Part shown: positions 46,127-56,391 of the stretch, piece after piece
Position numbering within the stretch: position 1 is the first letter of the stretch
How the letters are laid out: each line of letters begins with the position of its first letter
Assembly: GCF_021155775.2 (NCBI RefSeq)
Contig: NC_060232.1
Span: forward strand, 23,567,922 to 23,631,921
Origin: Neodiprion pinetum
Lineage: Eukaryota > Arthropoda > Insecta > Hymenoptera > Diprionidae
Direction: 5' to 3'
DNA length: 64,000 bases
Notes under the pieces: generated by a model
The model's input: the letters and a program-made list of their open reading frames with translations, nothing else
Databases searched by the model: none
What the model was told of the DNA's origin: nothing
Made by a program: the position numbers and the translations under genes

Positions 46127-49002
46127 ACACTACTATAAAAAATTTCACAATTTATTATCAAAATGTTAGAGGACTCAATACTAAACTACGTAATGTACAA
46201 ATCAATACTATTGATAGAGAATATGATATCTTTATATTTACGGAAACATGGCTTAACCACCAAATTTATTCATCAGAGCTATTTGATAACAATATTTTTT
46301 CTGTATATAGATGTGATAGGCGAGAGACGTACAGAAAGACTGGGGGAGGGGCATTGATATCATGCCGAAATATGCCAGATACAAAGTTATTAAATCTTGA
46401 AGACATTACAGTTCAATTTCCGCAAATAGATATTGTAGGCATAACTGTTGGCCTTGGTAAAGTCTTACATATTATAGCAGTCTACATCCCGCCTGATTTA
46501 CATGCCTCAATCCTCTCTGACTTCCTGGACTGTCTCTCGTCCCTAGATGTTATGGGCACTGGATCACTGTTACTGGTTGGAGACTTCAATTCACCTCTTT
46601 TCCAGGCACACTATCACAACCATAATGACAGCCGGAAGTCTGAACTCTTACTTGCATTTAGTGCATTTAATAACTTTAATCAGTATAACCAAGTGCTGAA
46701 TACTCATGGGAGAACCTTAGATTTAGTATTCTCTACGACGGACTGTACTGTTGAACAAAACAAATATTCTATAGTTAAGCTCGACCATTACCACCCTGCA
46801 CTAACTATCATGATTGAACATATAACTGAGAGATATCCCAGACCCTTCAAGAAACCTGTTAGTACCTTTAATTTTCATAAATACGATAAGAATAAACTCA
46901 TTTCAGAACTCAATAAAGTTAACTGGGATATACTTCTCGATTATGAACAGTCTAACGTTAGATGTGACAAATTTTATGAACTATTGAATCAAGCGTTTGG
47001 AAAGGCCATACCAAAAGTTAAATCAAATACTTATCGCATGTCAACCTATCCAACCTGGTTCACAGCTGATATTATAAGTGATTGTAAATTAAAAGAAAAA
47101 CTTAGGAAAACAATTCGCAAACATCCTCATCAGGAAACACAACATCAGATCAAAGTTCTACGCGCCTCGCTTAAAAATAGAATAAAATCAGCCTTTGATA
47201 AATATCAGCAAGAAGCGGAAAATAACTTGATAAAAAATCCTAAGGGTTTCTGGAATTATATCAGTAGTAAGAAAAAACAAGAACAGTACCCATCAAATTT
47301 TAAAATTAATAACAGTGACTGCTCTGACCCACAAAAGATAGCGAATTCTTTTGCTAATTTTTTCAGTAGTGTGTTTAATCCCATGTATGATGCACCAAAT
47401 AAGTTTTCAAATAATCTTAACTCAGTATTACTTGGTGATCTAAAGCTTCCGACTAAGTCAGATATAGTAGGGTATATAAATAAATTACCAAGCAATTGGA
47501 CAACAGGCACAGATGGCATACCTTGCGCCATTGTTAAAGATTGTTCAAAAAGCTTTGCATACCCACTTTACCTAATGATATCTCAATGTATCTTTACTGG
47601 AACATTCCCGGATAAGTGGAAAATGGCCAAAGTATGCCCTGTCTATAAGTCCGGTGATAAATCAGACGTAAACAATTACAGACCTATCTCGATTATTCCT
47701 ACTTTTGCAAAAGTTTTTGAAATGTATGTTTATGATCTACTTTTGTCGTACTTTATTAAGGTTATTTCGCCTTGCCAACATGGCTTCTTTACTAAGAGAT
47801 CCACATTGACAAATTTACTACCTTATACTCAATACCTTTATAATTCCATCTCTGAAAACTACCAAGTAGATGTTATTGAAACAGACTTTTCTAAAGCATT
47901 TGATAAGGTTGATATTATTTTACTGATTAAAGCACTAGTAAACCTTGGACTACCTGAGAGGCTACTTAATGTATTGATATCATATTTGACTGAGCGACAT
48001 AACTTAGTACTTTTTAATGGCTATTGGTCCAGATCATATACTTCCTCCTCGGGAGTACCACAAGGTTCAAATCTTGGACCACTGCTATTCTTAATATTTA
48101 TTAATCCAATAAGTGACGTAGTATCTTGCTTCATTGATCTGTTTGCAGACGACGCGAAATACTATTTATCTATTAGATCACTAGATGACTGTATATTTTT
48201 GCAAAGAAATCTTAATACAGTCACAACCTGGTGTCAGGACAATAGACTTTGCTTAAATGAAAGTAAATGTAAAGTTGTTACTTATAGTAAATCTAGACAA
48301 CCCATACATTTTCCATACACAATAAACGGAATCTTATTAAAAAGATCTGAAACAACAAAGGATTTAGGTGTGATCTTTGATTCAAGGCTCACTTTCACTG
48401 AACACTACTCAGTTACAGCACGCTCGGCCCTAAAAGCGTTAGGCTTTGTCATCCGTATAACAAAGAACTTTAAAAATATTAATACAGTCAGAGTGTTATA
48501 TGAGACACTGGTTCGCCCTAAATTAGAGTACGCAGCCCTTGTTTGGTCTCCTACGTACAGGAAACATATTAATGATTTAGAAAAAGTCCAACGTAGGTTC
48601 TTGAAATATTTTGCGTGGAAGAAGTACGGTAACTATCCGTGTCAAGGTGCTGACTATATGGAATTATGTACAGATGCAAATGTACTAACACTGGAAGAGA
48701 GGAGGAATATCTCAGCTGTATTGTTTATAATAAATTTATTTAAGGATCGCATCCACTGTCCAAAATTCCTGGAAATGATACCTTTACATACCCCTATACG
48801 TACAACCAAAACACCGCAGTTATTTTATCTACCTTCTGCGCGTACTAACTTCATCCAGTCATCTCCCCTACATAGATTGCTAGCTATTTGTAATTATCTA
48901 CAGCAGAAAAGTGATCAGGTTGACATAACAAACTCGTACAACTCCATCAGTAGCATTGTCCTTTGCTCCATATTTGTCAATTTACGTGGTAACTTTGACT
49001 AG
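46126..49002 (+). CDS. LINE ORF2 polyprotein: AP endonuclease and reverse transcriptase (about 958 aa)
   Basis: This is the enzyme of target-primed reverse transcription. From the N-terminus, the endonuclease shows YYQNVRGLN, FTETWL, GDFNS (about residue 152), LDLVFS and the final LDHYHPAL, so the expected Asn, Glu, Asp, Asn, Asp and His residues are present. The reverse transcriptase follows: NNYRPISIIP, VIETDFSKAFDKVD (about 582), GVPQGSNLGPLLFL (about 643), FADDAKYY (about 672), KCKVVTYS and DLGVIFD. A C-terminal region with VRPKLEYAALVWSP is typical of jockey/CR1 ORF2. No RNase H or second zinc finger is obvious. The frame is open from 45877, overlapping ORF1 by about 250 bp in the -1 frame. 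No ATG occurs before 46372, which lies inside the endonuclease, so the start given here is conventional only. Confidence 0.9.
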   Translation, partial: NTTIKNFTIYYQNVRGLNTKLRNVQINTIDREYDIFIFTETWLNHQIYSSELFDNNIFSVYRCDRRETYRKTGGGALISCRNMPDTKLLNLEDITVQFPQIDIVGITVGLGKVLHIIAVYIPPDLHASILSDFLDCLSSLDVMGTGSLLLVGDFNSPLFQAHYHNHNDSRKSELLLAFSAFNNFNQYNQVLNTHGRTLDLVFSTTDCTVEQNKYSIVKLDHYHPALTIMIEHITERYPRPFKKPVSTFNFHKYDKNKLISELNKVNWDILLDYEQSNVRCDKFYELLNQAFGKAIPKVKSNTYRMSTYPTWFTADIISDCKLKEKLRKTIRKHPHQETQHQIKVLRASLKNRIKSAFDKYQQEAENNLIKNPKGFWNYISSKKKQEQYPSNFKINNSDCSDPQKIANSFANFFSSVFNPMYDAPNKFSNNLNSVLLGDLKLPTKSDIVGYINKLPSNWTTGTDGIPCAIVKDCSKSFAYPLYLMISQCIFTGTFPDKWKMAKVCPVYKSGDKSDVNNYRPISIIPTFAKVFEMYVYDLLLSYFIKVISPCQHGFFTKRSTLTNLLPYTQYLYNSISENYQVDVIETDFSKAFDKVDIILLIKALVNLGLPERLLNVLISYLTERHNLVLFNGYWSRSYTSSSGVPQGSNLGPLLFLIFINPISDVVSCFIDLFADDAKYYLSIRSLDDCIFLQRNLNTVTTWCQDNRLCLNESKCKVVTYSKSRQPIHFPYTINGILLKRSETTKDLGVIFDSRLTFTEHYSVTARSALKALGFVIRITKNFKNINTVRVLYETLVRPKLEYAALVWSPTYRKHINDLEKVQRRFLKYFAWKKYGNYPCQGADYMELCTDANVLTLEERRNISAVLFIINLFKDRIHCPKFLEMIPLHTPIRTTKTPQLFYLPSARTNFIQSSPLHRLLAICNYLQQKSDQVDITNSYNSISSIVLCSIFVNLRGNFD

Positions 49003-49216
49003 TCAAACGACGCTAGTAATAAGATGAGAATAGTCAATCAATTATAATGAAAAATTAATTAGCTCTATTAAATTTATCTTAAAATACTTTAATTTAGTTA
49101 ATTTAGTAATACCTAGTATTAATCTCAAATATTTTGTAAAATCTCTCTATTTACTATATACTGCAAATGTAACAATCAGTAACCCTGTTAGTGGCCAATA
49201 GGCTGTTGGGTCTATA

Positions 49217-49240
49217 TAATAAATAAAATAAAATAAAATA
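49217..49240 (+). repeat. (AAATA)n 3' tail of the LINE
   Basis: About four to five copies of a 5-bp unit follow TATATAAT and end the retrotransposon. Short tandem repeats instead of plain poly-A are usual at the 3' end of CR1-like elements and serve target-primed reverse transcription. AATAAA motifs inside could also act as a polyadenylation signal. Confidence 0.8.
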
Positions 49241-49250
49241 AAAATATTTC

Positions 49251-52200
49251 ATTATTAGGATGATTTTTTTTTTTCTACTTTCGGATGTACTTGATTACTT
49301 TTTGGAGCAAAATGTTTCTCACTCAACTTTTGCAGGACTTCTTCAAAGCTTTTCGAACCGAATACTTTGTATAGATAGACAGCTTTTACTGTACGCGATA
49401 AATCTGGCAGAAAAAATGGTCCTCCATTCGATTGGACTCTTACGCGAAGCTGATTTGTAAAAGACTATGACCGTGATCCCTTGGAAAATAATGGTGGAAC
49501 AAATATAGGTCGGCATAATTTTCCCTAGAATGCTCGACCGAAGAAGGAGGGGTCACATTGAATCAATAGGAGTCTAATAAAGGTCCAGATCCGTTAACAA
49601 AGCTCCTTTGTCCCGTTGTTATCGTGTAATACGATATTATATTTTCTTTGCGAATCCAAGATTACTTCCGACCTGATGTTCTTCCTTTTTTTCCATATCC
49701 GTCGGTTCTGGCCAAATATAATTTATTTTGGTATTCAATATTATAATTTTTTTTCCATCAAGAGCAGCAGATTGCAGGCACACATGTATATTTCATCCGA
49801 TTCACGTAATAGCAAACGTACAACTGAGGAAATTTCACAGAGTAAGAAGAATGGAAAGCGGCTGATAATTGCGGGAAAATATGATACCATGTGATGAATT
49901 CAGTATCTGATAGATCATACCGAAGAGTTGATAGATTAATGATTTTGGTCAACCGACATCAGTTTTCGTTAATCTAAAATTGCAACGATCTAACGTGATT
50001 TCAGTGAAATTATTGAACTTGACGGTTTTTCAAAAATTCTGCTTGTTTTGAATGATTCTGGGAGATTTTACATATTACACAAACCATTCAAAGATCTTAC
50101 CATATTTAGAAAAAAAAAATTACCCAGAACTTCACATCACCAAATTTCGAAAATAATTCGAACGATGTTACAATACGTCATATGAAGATATTTTACGAGA
50201 TTTCAAGTAATTTCTTGAGGTTTCAAAAGTTTCTCAGGATTTAACGATATTTGAAATTAATCGCTTCAACTCAATTTTCACGTAACAGAATTTTTAAATA
50301 TACAAAACTGTTTCAAGGTTTTTACAGATTTTGAGTAATTTCAAAAGAATTCGAAGGCTGGTGCATAAGAGATTGAAGAAATGATGAGCCCTTTGAGAGA
50401 GAGATGTTGATGAGTTTGCAATAGACCTCAAGCCACGACTTTGAAAAGTCGTTCAATCTTGTGTAATCAACTGCCAGTAAAAAAAAAAAAAAAAAAAACG
50501 AAACCAAAGGATAGAAAAAGCGTTCGCCTGTAGTCTCTCGACATCTCGCGGTTGGTACTCCAAACCCACATCCGACAGCTGATGCGGTCTTCGTGTCGAG
50601 CTAATGTTAGACTCAGAGCTTTCAATTTGTAGGAAAGAGCTTTTTTCGCGCCAGAATCGACGAAGATACGTTCCATTTTATTCCCGTCAAGGGACGACGG
50701 AAGTGTGACAGGAATACATCCTAACCCGAAAGGCAATTGTTCCTCGTCATTTCGACCATGCAAGATACTAAGTACGGAAAATATACGCTGTGGCACGACG
50801 AAGAGAACGAACGTGCGTAACGGCATGTGGCGCTGACGCGAAGAGCCTCCTCTCCCAGCTATAACACTCCAAATCTGATTAATCGTTACACGTGTTGTTG
50901 GCCTGTACACGCTTCTTTCTACGCGGGGTGTTATTTTTCGAGGTTTAGGGTCGGGTCGCGGTTTTTGTTGTGTCAAGAGCGTGAACGGGTCTGGACCTCG
51001 GGCGATAGACAGATCATACTTATCGGGTATTCACAAGGGGCCGTTTACTTGTGGAAGCGATAAATTCAAGAGTCGCATGTGAAATTTTGAATCAGAGGAA
51101 CTTTACTAAAATATTATTTGAAACAACGAGGAATCGATCGATATCAACCACTGAAAACAACTGCAAACCGTTTCAAATCACACGGTTATATATAGCGCTG
51201 AGGAAAATCATGGAAATTGTTGTGAGTATTGCGATAAGCGCTAAACAGTTTCGATTCGTCGACAATCTGTTGACTCCAATCTCATCGCAAGCTTTTTTTG
51301 GATTTCCAGCTTACCAGGTGATTTTCAACGTTTTTCTAGCCTTCTTGGTAGTTTTCAGTGAATTATTGTAATTTAGTGTGAGTCTACACGATTCAAAAAT
51401 CACTGAAAATTTCGTAGAACTTAGTGGAAATCAGTGCGCAGTCTGGCGTTCATGAAAAGTCTGAACTGCACTGGACAGGAGGTTGAAAAAAGCTTGCGGA
51501 TTCAACCGGAGAAAGAAGTGGGCTGTTTGCGCGAAAGCTGCGCGATTTCGGGTCTTTCGCGAAACAATAACGCCTTGAGGGACGAAAAATGTAAATTGAA
51601 AACGCAATATCAAGGCGAGATAGTGGATCTCCAACGACGTCGCGACGTCTCAGCCGAGTGACGGGCTTAGGACGTAAAGTATGTGTGCGAGAATTTCACT
51701 ATTCGACGATGTCGCTGAGTTGTTGAGGGCGTCGCGTGTACATCCTCGTATCTTCCTCCCATCCGAGAAACTCATAACTTCAAAGGCAGAAGACGCAGGC
51801 ACTCGGTTGACAACTCGAGCTTTATTTTTCGTCAAAACATTTCCCTGCGGTTTATACGTCGACCACGGGGTGCATAAATTGAACGAAATTGTTTCTTTGC
51901 TCTTCCGCAAAGCTATAATATATATCTATATTGTACACAACTGCGAGACAAAAGGCCGGCAGTTTGCAAGGAGTAATAGGTCCGTTTTAGCCGGCTCTTA
52001 TTCTCGTCTTCTTCTTCTTCTTCTTTTTTTTTTTTTCTTTCTTTTTTCTTAACTTCTTCACTCGTTTACTCCCCAATTTGAGCCCCTCCGAATTGGGTTT
52101 ACTTATCAAATTATCTCCCTTCGGGAGGAATCATCACAGACCCCACTCTTAAAGTCTTAACTCAAGTGCTACACCCTTTCTTGTTATACTCTTTGATCGG

Positions 52201-53679
52201 TTCTCGATCATCCGAATCTCATAATTCATTGACCGTCTGTTCAACTCGGCGGTATTACAGGACAAACTTTCTTCAATTTTCTAATTTATTACACTGATCA
52301 TCCTATAATTTTTTATTATAAAAGATTATCCAATCATGTTGACATTCGATTACTGAGGCAATTGTGACAAGTCTTTGAAGAAGCTTGATTAAAACATCAT
52401 TAATTGTAAGACGATCGTCATTGTAATATTATGAAAACATGAATTCACTAAACTTCAGTCTGGGAGGAGTTCAACTTCCCGGACAAAGATGTTTACAAAA
52501 AACTGCAGTCAAAAATAATCGATTGAAAGGTGAATCGAAGATAAAAAAATTCAAATGTAGAAAAAAGGAACAAACATTACAACCCATCTTGCTTATAATG
52601 GTCAGCTTCAAAGCGCGGCTTCTCAAATGGAAAAGTTTTCACGCGTGGAATATCGTTTACGAAGCAGGCAATATCCGCCATTCATATTAATATTTTGTGT
52701 GCTGGTCAATTCGTTCGTTCAAAGGTTTGAAATCGGCGCCTGGCAGTGAATCTGATTACGAAGCTGTGTAGGCACCCCGACTATCGGCTGTACATGTTTG
52801 AAGTCCCTCGATTGCCATTAACGCACCCCTCGTTGGTGCCTGAGCACCGTTATTGAAAATCCGGAATGATTTTATAACTGTTGACAGGCAATACGCTGAG
52901 CCCTTTACGCCTGACCTCCTCAAAACAATGAACATTATTAATGACCGGAGTAATTTTCGGTGCCGACGAGTTTTCGACGCTGCGTCATGTCGATGGCGAT
53001 AAAACGCGCTATACAGGATTAACCACGTGTCTGTGGAAAAAAATCAGATGCAATTGACGCGGTTGATCCTTATTAAAACCGTGCATCGTCTATGGATCTA
53101 TTTCATTCTTTCAATTCCCTCCTATTGCTTTTTAGGTAATATCGCTAAAAACTGAGTGCCTTATGCGCAAGCGATCGAAGATACATCGGATCGAAAAGAA
53201 CATTGTGAAACCATATAGAGAGCACGTTTTGTTACCTGCCAAGTCGTTATCCTGATTATTAGTAAACAAGATTACAATCAAACCATGAAACCGATTCTGA
53301 TGAAATTGTCACAGGATAAAGGAGAGCGGGGCTAGTTGTCACAAAGCTTATATCTCCACCGCTAGATATCGGAACGAGCGGTGCTGCAAACTGAAGTTGT
53401 AGTTCAATGTTTGAAACAAATGAATGCTGGTAAATAGAACATCGCATCATGTGCGACCTCGCAGCGATTGCAAAACTGAAATTGGACCTGATAAGTAATT
53501 ATATTCTATCTTCTAAATACGTTTTTCTCACTTTCTTGGCTACATTGGTATAATCGAGAAGGTGATTTTTGTCGCTTCCATTTGATATATGTAGATAAAT
53601 ATGTACATTTTTGAACAAAATCGCGGGTTAGGGCAGTTGCCACATGTGGCAATAATTTCCCAACTTGCCTCATTTCGAC
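49251..53679. other. Non-coding stretch, nothing recognised
   Basis: No supported gene. The longest frame is 169 codons on the minus strand (50976-50467). It starts at TTG, runs into a 20-A tract and has no recognisable domain. Homopolymers occur at 50479-50498 (A), and a CTT/T-rich tract at about 52002-52050. The part from 49980 to 50340 repeats loosely similar TTTCAAG/TTTCTNAGG words. Confidence 0.5.
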
Positions 53680-53795
53680 TTTTTCGTGGTTTTTGAGTCT
53701 GGGTCAAGTTTTTCGAGGTTTTCGAAGTTTGAGTAGAATTTTTCAGGGTTTTCGGGGTTATCGGAGTATAGGTTGACTATTTCGTGGTTTCCAGG
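53680..53795. repeat. Degenerate short tandem repeat, TTTTTCGNGGTTTTCG core
   Basis: Four diverged copies of a unit of about 29-39 bp begin TTTTTCGTGG, TTTTTCGAGG, TTTTTCAGGG and TATTTCGTGG, each followed by TTTTNG-like sequence. It is an old minisatellite with no coding frame. Confidence 0.5.
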
Positions 53796-55548
53796 AAAAA
53801 ATACAACGTGAACAGAATTATTGCCTAAAAACATACATCAAAAACCCGAATTTTTCACATCAAAACAAAAACAAAAAAACAAAGATGAAACAAGAATTAT
53901 TCATCATTTTTGTCTCGATTTCATCATTTAAAGTAGGTACTTGGGACAACTCACCCCGCCTTCGGGGTGTTAACCGCGAATCAAAATTTTGAGAATCATT
54001 AGGAATTCTGAGAATTTTCCAATCGCATCGAAATCTTGATAGGCGAGAAGCTTGCATCAGCATCCATGCTGTATTTTAACTACCAGATGTTTCATCACGC
54101 GAAATTTTTGATGGTTCAGAAAAACTAAGATATCGCAACGTCAAACCAGAAACTATATGAGTCCTCGACTTCATGAGACGCCGCCATGCCAGCTCATTTC
54201 ATACAAAAATCTAAATTTCACCAAACCGAAGTGCAAGCAAATGTTTCGATTTGGCCGGAATCACGTAACGTAAATCGTTACGTTGGATTAATGTTCACTG
54301 GAAAGACGTCACGCTTTACTGATTGCTTCATTTGGAATTCATTTATTCAAACCTGTGTGTTGACTTTTTGCCAGCCACCTATTTGAATCCCCTATAAGCT
54401 CATGGAAATTCTCTTGCAACAAAAATTCAGTATATTCTTACTTTGCATAGACCTAGTTTGGCTGGATTTAACAGCCTCGATTACCACAAGAACTACGTCG
54501 CGTCGGCGCAAGTAGATTCGGACGATTCTAAGTCGATTCGATCACTCCTCCACATCGCGCTGGTGAATAACTGACAAATAATAGCTGGTGAATAATATCC
54601 TGTGATTGCGGTTGATTGGATTTGAAAACGAGTAAATGATACGTTCGAGCGAATTTTATATCTTTTCATTCTAATCCCTTCTCATTCTGTAGATTATTTC
54701 AGTCCAAGGACACACCCCGCAAAACAATACGTAAACAATTACCTCAAATCTTAATCGTGAAATGAGAAACAAAAACATTTCCAGCCCGTAATCATATGAG
54801 ATACGTTATGGACATGATATGTTGTGTAGTCAAAACTTGTTTGATTATCGATTTGACACACAGGTTAGGTACCCTTCGCTGTTGCAAAGTATTTTTGTGT
54901 TTAATTACCATTAGGTAACTGTAGCTAATGCGAAATGTGCGAAATGGAAGCATAGAAAAATGCATTCTGATCCAAGGGGTGTCTCACTGAGAAATAAGTG
55001 GCACCACGATTATGATATTTCATGATTACTTACATTTGATAGTTATTACGAGGGATTGCTTGACAAATAAATTTAACTTGAATAAGCTAATGTCTCATGA
55101 TTTCTAAAATTTCATATGATTCCTTAAGATAAGAAAGAGTTTTGTAATCCTAAATTATTTCTCATGACAACCAATGATTACTAATGCAGAATTTTGTATT
55201 ATCATTACTGATTTCGATTTGATTTTGTAGATTAATAAATAACTAGCTTCAAACCCCTCGCTAGTTAAAGCTCGCTCGGGGTCGGATGCCTAGTGTAACT
55301 GGTTTTTGTGCTCGTGCGGTCCCTTACCAGTTGTCAGTGTTTTACCATATGACATAGTTGTAGGGGAGAATGGGGCACGATGGACTCCGCAAAAAATTCT
55401 GGTATTTGCTTTACAGTATACAGAATAAACACTGTCTTTGTGCATGTGACGCGAACCGAATCTGCCCGTAAGATTTTTTCTATATAACGCTACAAATTAC
55501 GTTTACACATGCATGTAAGTATAACGTATTGTGATTTTATGACATTAA
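53796..55548. other. Non-coding stretch, nothing recognised
   Basis: AT-rich DNA without supported genes, RNA genes or inverted repeats. Frames are all below 70 codons. Confidence 0.55.
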
Positions 55549-56391
55549 TTTCGTAAAAAAATACCACAGAACAATCAGCTGAGTGCTGACAGATTTGAAA
55601 CACTACGCATAGCAATTTTAGTAGAGTACCTGCAGGTAGTGGACCTTGAGCGCAGAAACTACGGAGCTCTTGTCCTAGAAGTCGAGTTTCACCAGGTAGT
55701 GGACCTGGAGCGCAGAAACTACGGAGCACTTGTCCCTGAAGTCGAGTTTCACCAGGTAGCGGACGTGGAGCGCAGGAACCACGGAGCGTTTGTCCTAGAA
55801 GTCGAGTTCCTGCAGGTAGTGGACCTTGAGCGGAGAAACTACGGAGCGCTTATCCTGGAAGTCGAGTTTCACCAAGTAGCGTACCTGGAGCGCAGGAACC
55901 ACGGAGCGCTTGTCCTGGAAGTCGAATTTCACCAGATAGCGGACCTGGAGCATAGAAACTACGGAGCGCTTGTTCTGGAAGTCGAGTTTCACCAGGTAGT
56001 GGACCTGGAGCGCAGAAACTACGGAGCGCTTGTCCCTGAAGTCGAGTTTCACCAGGTAGCGGACCTGGAGCGCAGGAACCACGGAGCGTTTGTCCTAGAA
56101 GTCGAGTTCCTGCAGGTAGTGGACCTTGAGCGGAGAAACTACGGAGCGCTTATTCTGGAAGTCGAGTTTCACCAGGTAGCGGACCTGCTCCGCAGGAACT
56201 ACGAAGCGTTTATCCTGGAAGTCGAGTTTCACAAAGTACCGTACCTGGAACGCAGGAACCACGGAGCGCTTGTCCTGGAAGTTAAGTTTCAACAGGTAGT
56301 TGACCTGGAGCGCGGGATCCATGAGGTAGAGAAATCGGTACTCGAAATTTGCGGAGCGCGATTCTCATACGTCCGCTCTACTGCGCGGTAG
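55549..56391 (+). CDS. Candidate repeat-protein exon spanning the 60-bp minisatellite
   Basis: The frame is open for 280 codons from just after a TAA (55546-55548) to TAG at 56391. The first 29 codons are non-repetitive (NNQLSADRFETLRIAILVEY), followed by about twelve 20-residue units on the theme DLERRNYGALVLEVEFHQVV, then a unique tail ending ICGARFSYVRSTAR. No ATG is present before or within the first units, so if coding it would be an internal or terminal exon; a weak acceptor (GTGCTGACAG) lies near 55582-55591. Many differences between units fall in third codon positions (GCT/GCA/GCG for Ala, CGC/CGG and AGA/AGG for Arg, CTT/CTG for Leu), which favours coding, but replacement changes (Tyr/His, Leu/Phe, Val/Ile) are also common. 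Because 60 is divisible by three, one open unit keeps all open, so length alone proves little. Confidence 0.35.
   Translation, partial: FRKKIPQNNQLSADRFETLRIAILVEYLQVVDLERRNYGALVLEVEFHQVVDLERRNYGALVPEVEFHQVADVERRNHGAFVLEVEFLQVVDLERRNYGALILEVEFHQVAYLERRNHGALVLEVEFHQIADLEHRNYGALVLEVEFHQVVDLERRNYGALVPEVEFHQVADLERRNHGAFVLEVEFLQVVDLERRNYGALILEVEFHQVADLLRRNYEAFILEVEFHKVPYLERRNHGALVLEVKFQQVVDLERGIHEVEKSVLEICGARFSYVRSTAR
55636..56335 (+). repeat. 60-bp minisatellite, about 12 units
   Basis: Head-to-tail 60-bp units start GTAGTGGACCTGGAGCGCAG and end GTCGAGTTTCACCAG. All units are exactly 60 bp, with no indels, until the last one, which diverges after about 25 bp. Units 2-4 are nearly identical to units 7-9, sharing variants such as GTCCCTGAAG, CGTTTGTCC with TTCCTGCAG, and GAGCGGAG. 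This shows a 300-bp higher-order duplication. Both strands have long open frames through the array. Confidence 0.95.

Larger units (their letters stand above)
44857..49240 (+). mobile_element. Apparently full-length non-LTR retrotransposon (jockey/CR1 group)
   Basis: The element has a 5' leader, ORF1 (45161-46126), ORF2 (to 49002), a 3' UTR of about 215 bp and an (AAATA)n tail at about 49217-49240. A 10-bp direct repeat, AAAATATTTC, lies at 44847-44856 and 49241-49250 and would be the target-site duplication; being AT-rich it could be coincidence, so the 5' boundary is provisional. Both frames are uninterrupted, without stops or frameshifts in conserved domains, which suggests a young copy. 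Domain order (PHD ORF1; endonuclease plus RT, no RNase H) and the short-repeat tail point to the jockey/CR1 group. Clade assignment would need a phylogeny. Confidence 0.85.

Noticed and set aside
46163..46357. 64-codon frame starting near the ATG at 46162
   Set aside because: It is out of frame with the conserved endonuclease sequence read through the same bases in the ORF2 frame.
50467..50976. 169-codon minus-strand frame
   Set aside because: It starts at TTG, ends by reading through a 20-base homopolymer and has no motifs. One frame of this length is expected by chance in 64 kb.
55795..56322. Minus-strand frames through the 60-bp repeat
   Set aside because: The unit length is divisible by three, so any frame open in one unit stays open. 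They are interrupted between 56082 and 56095, and the plus frame is longer and continuous.
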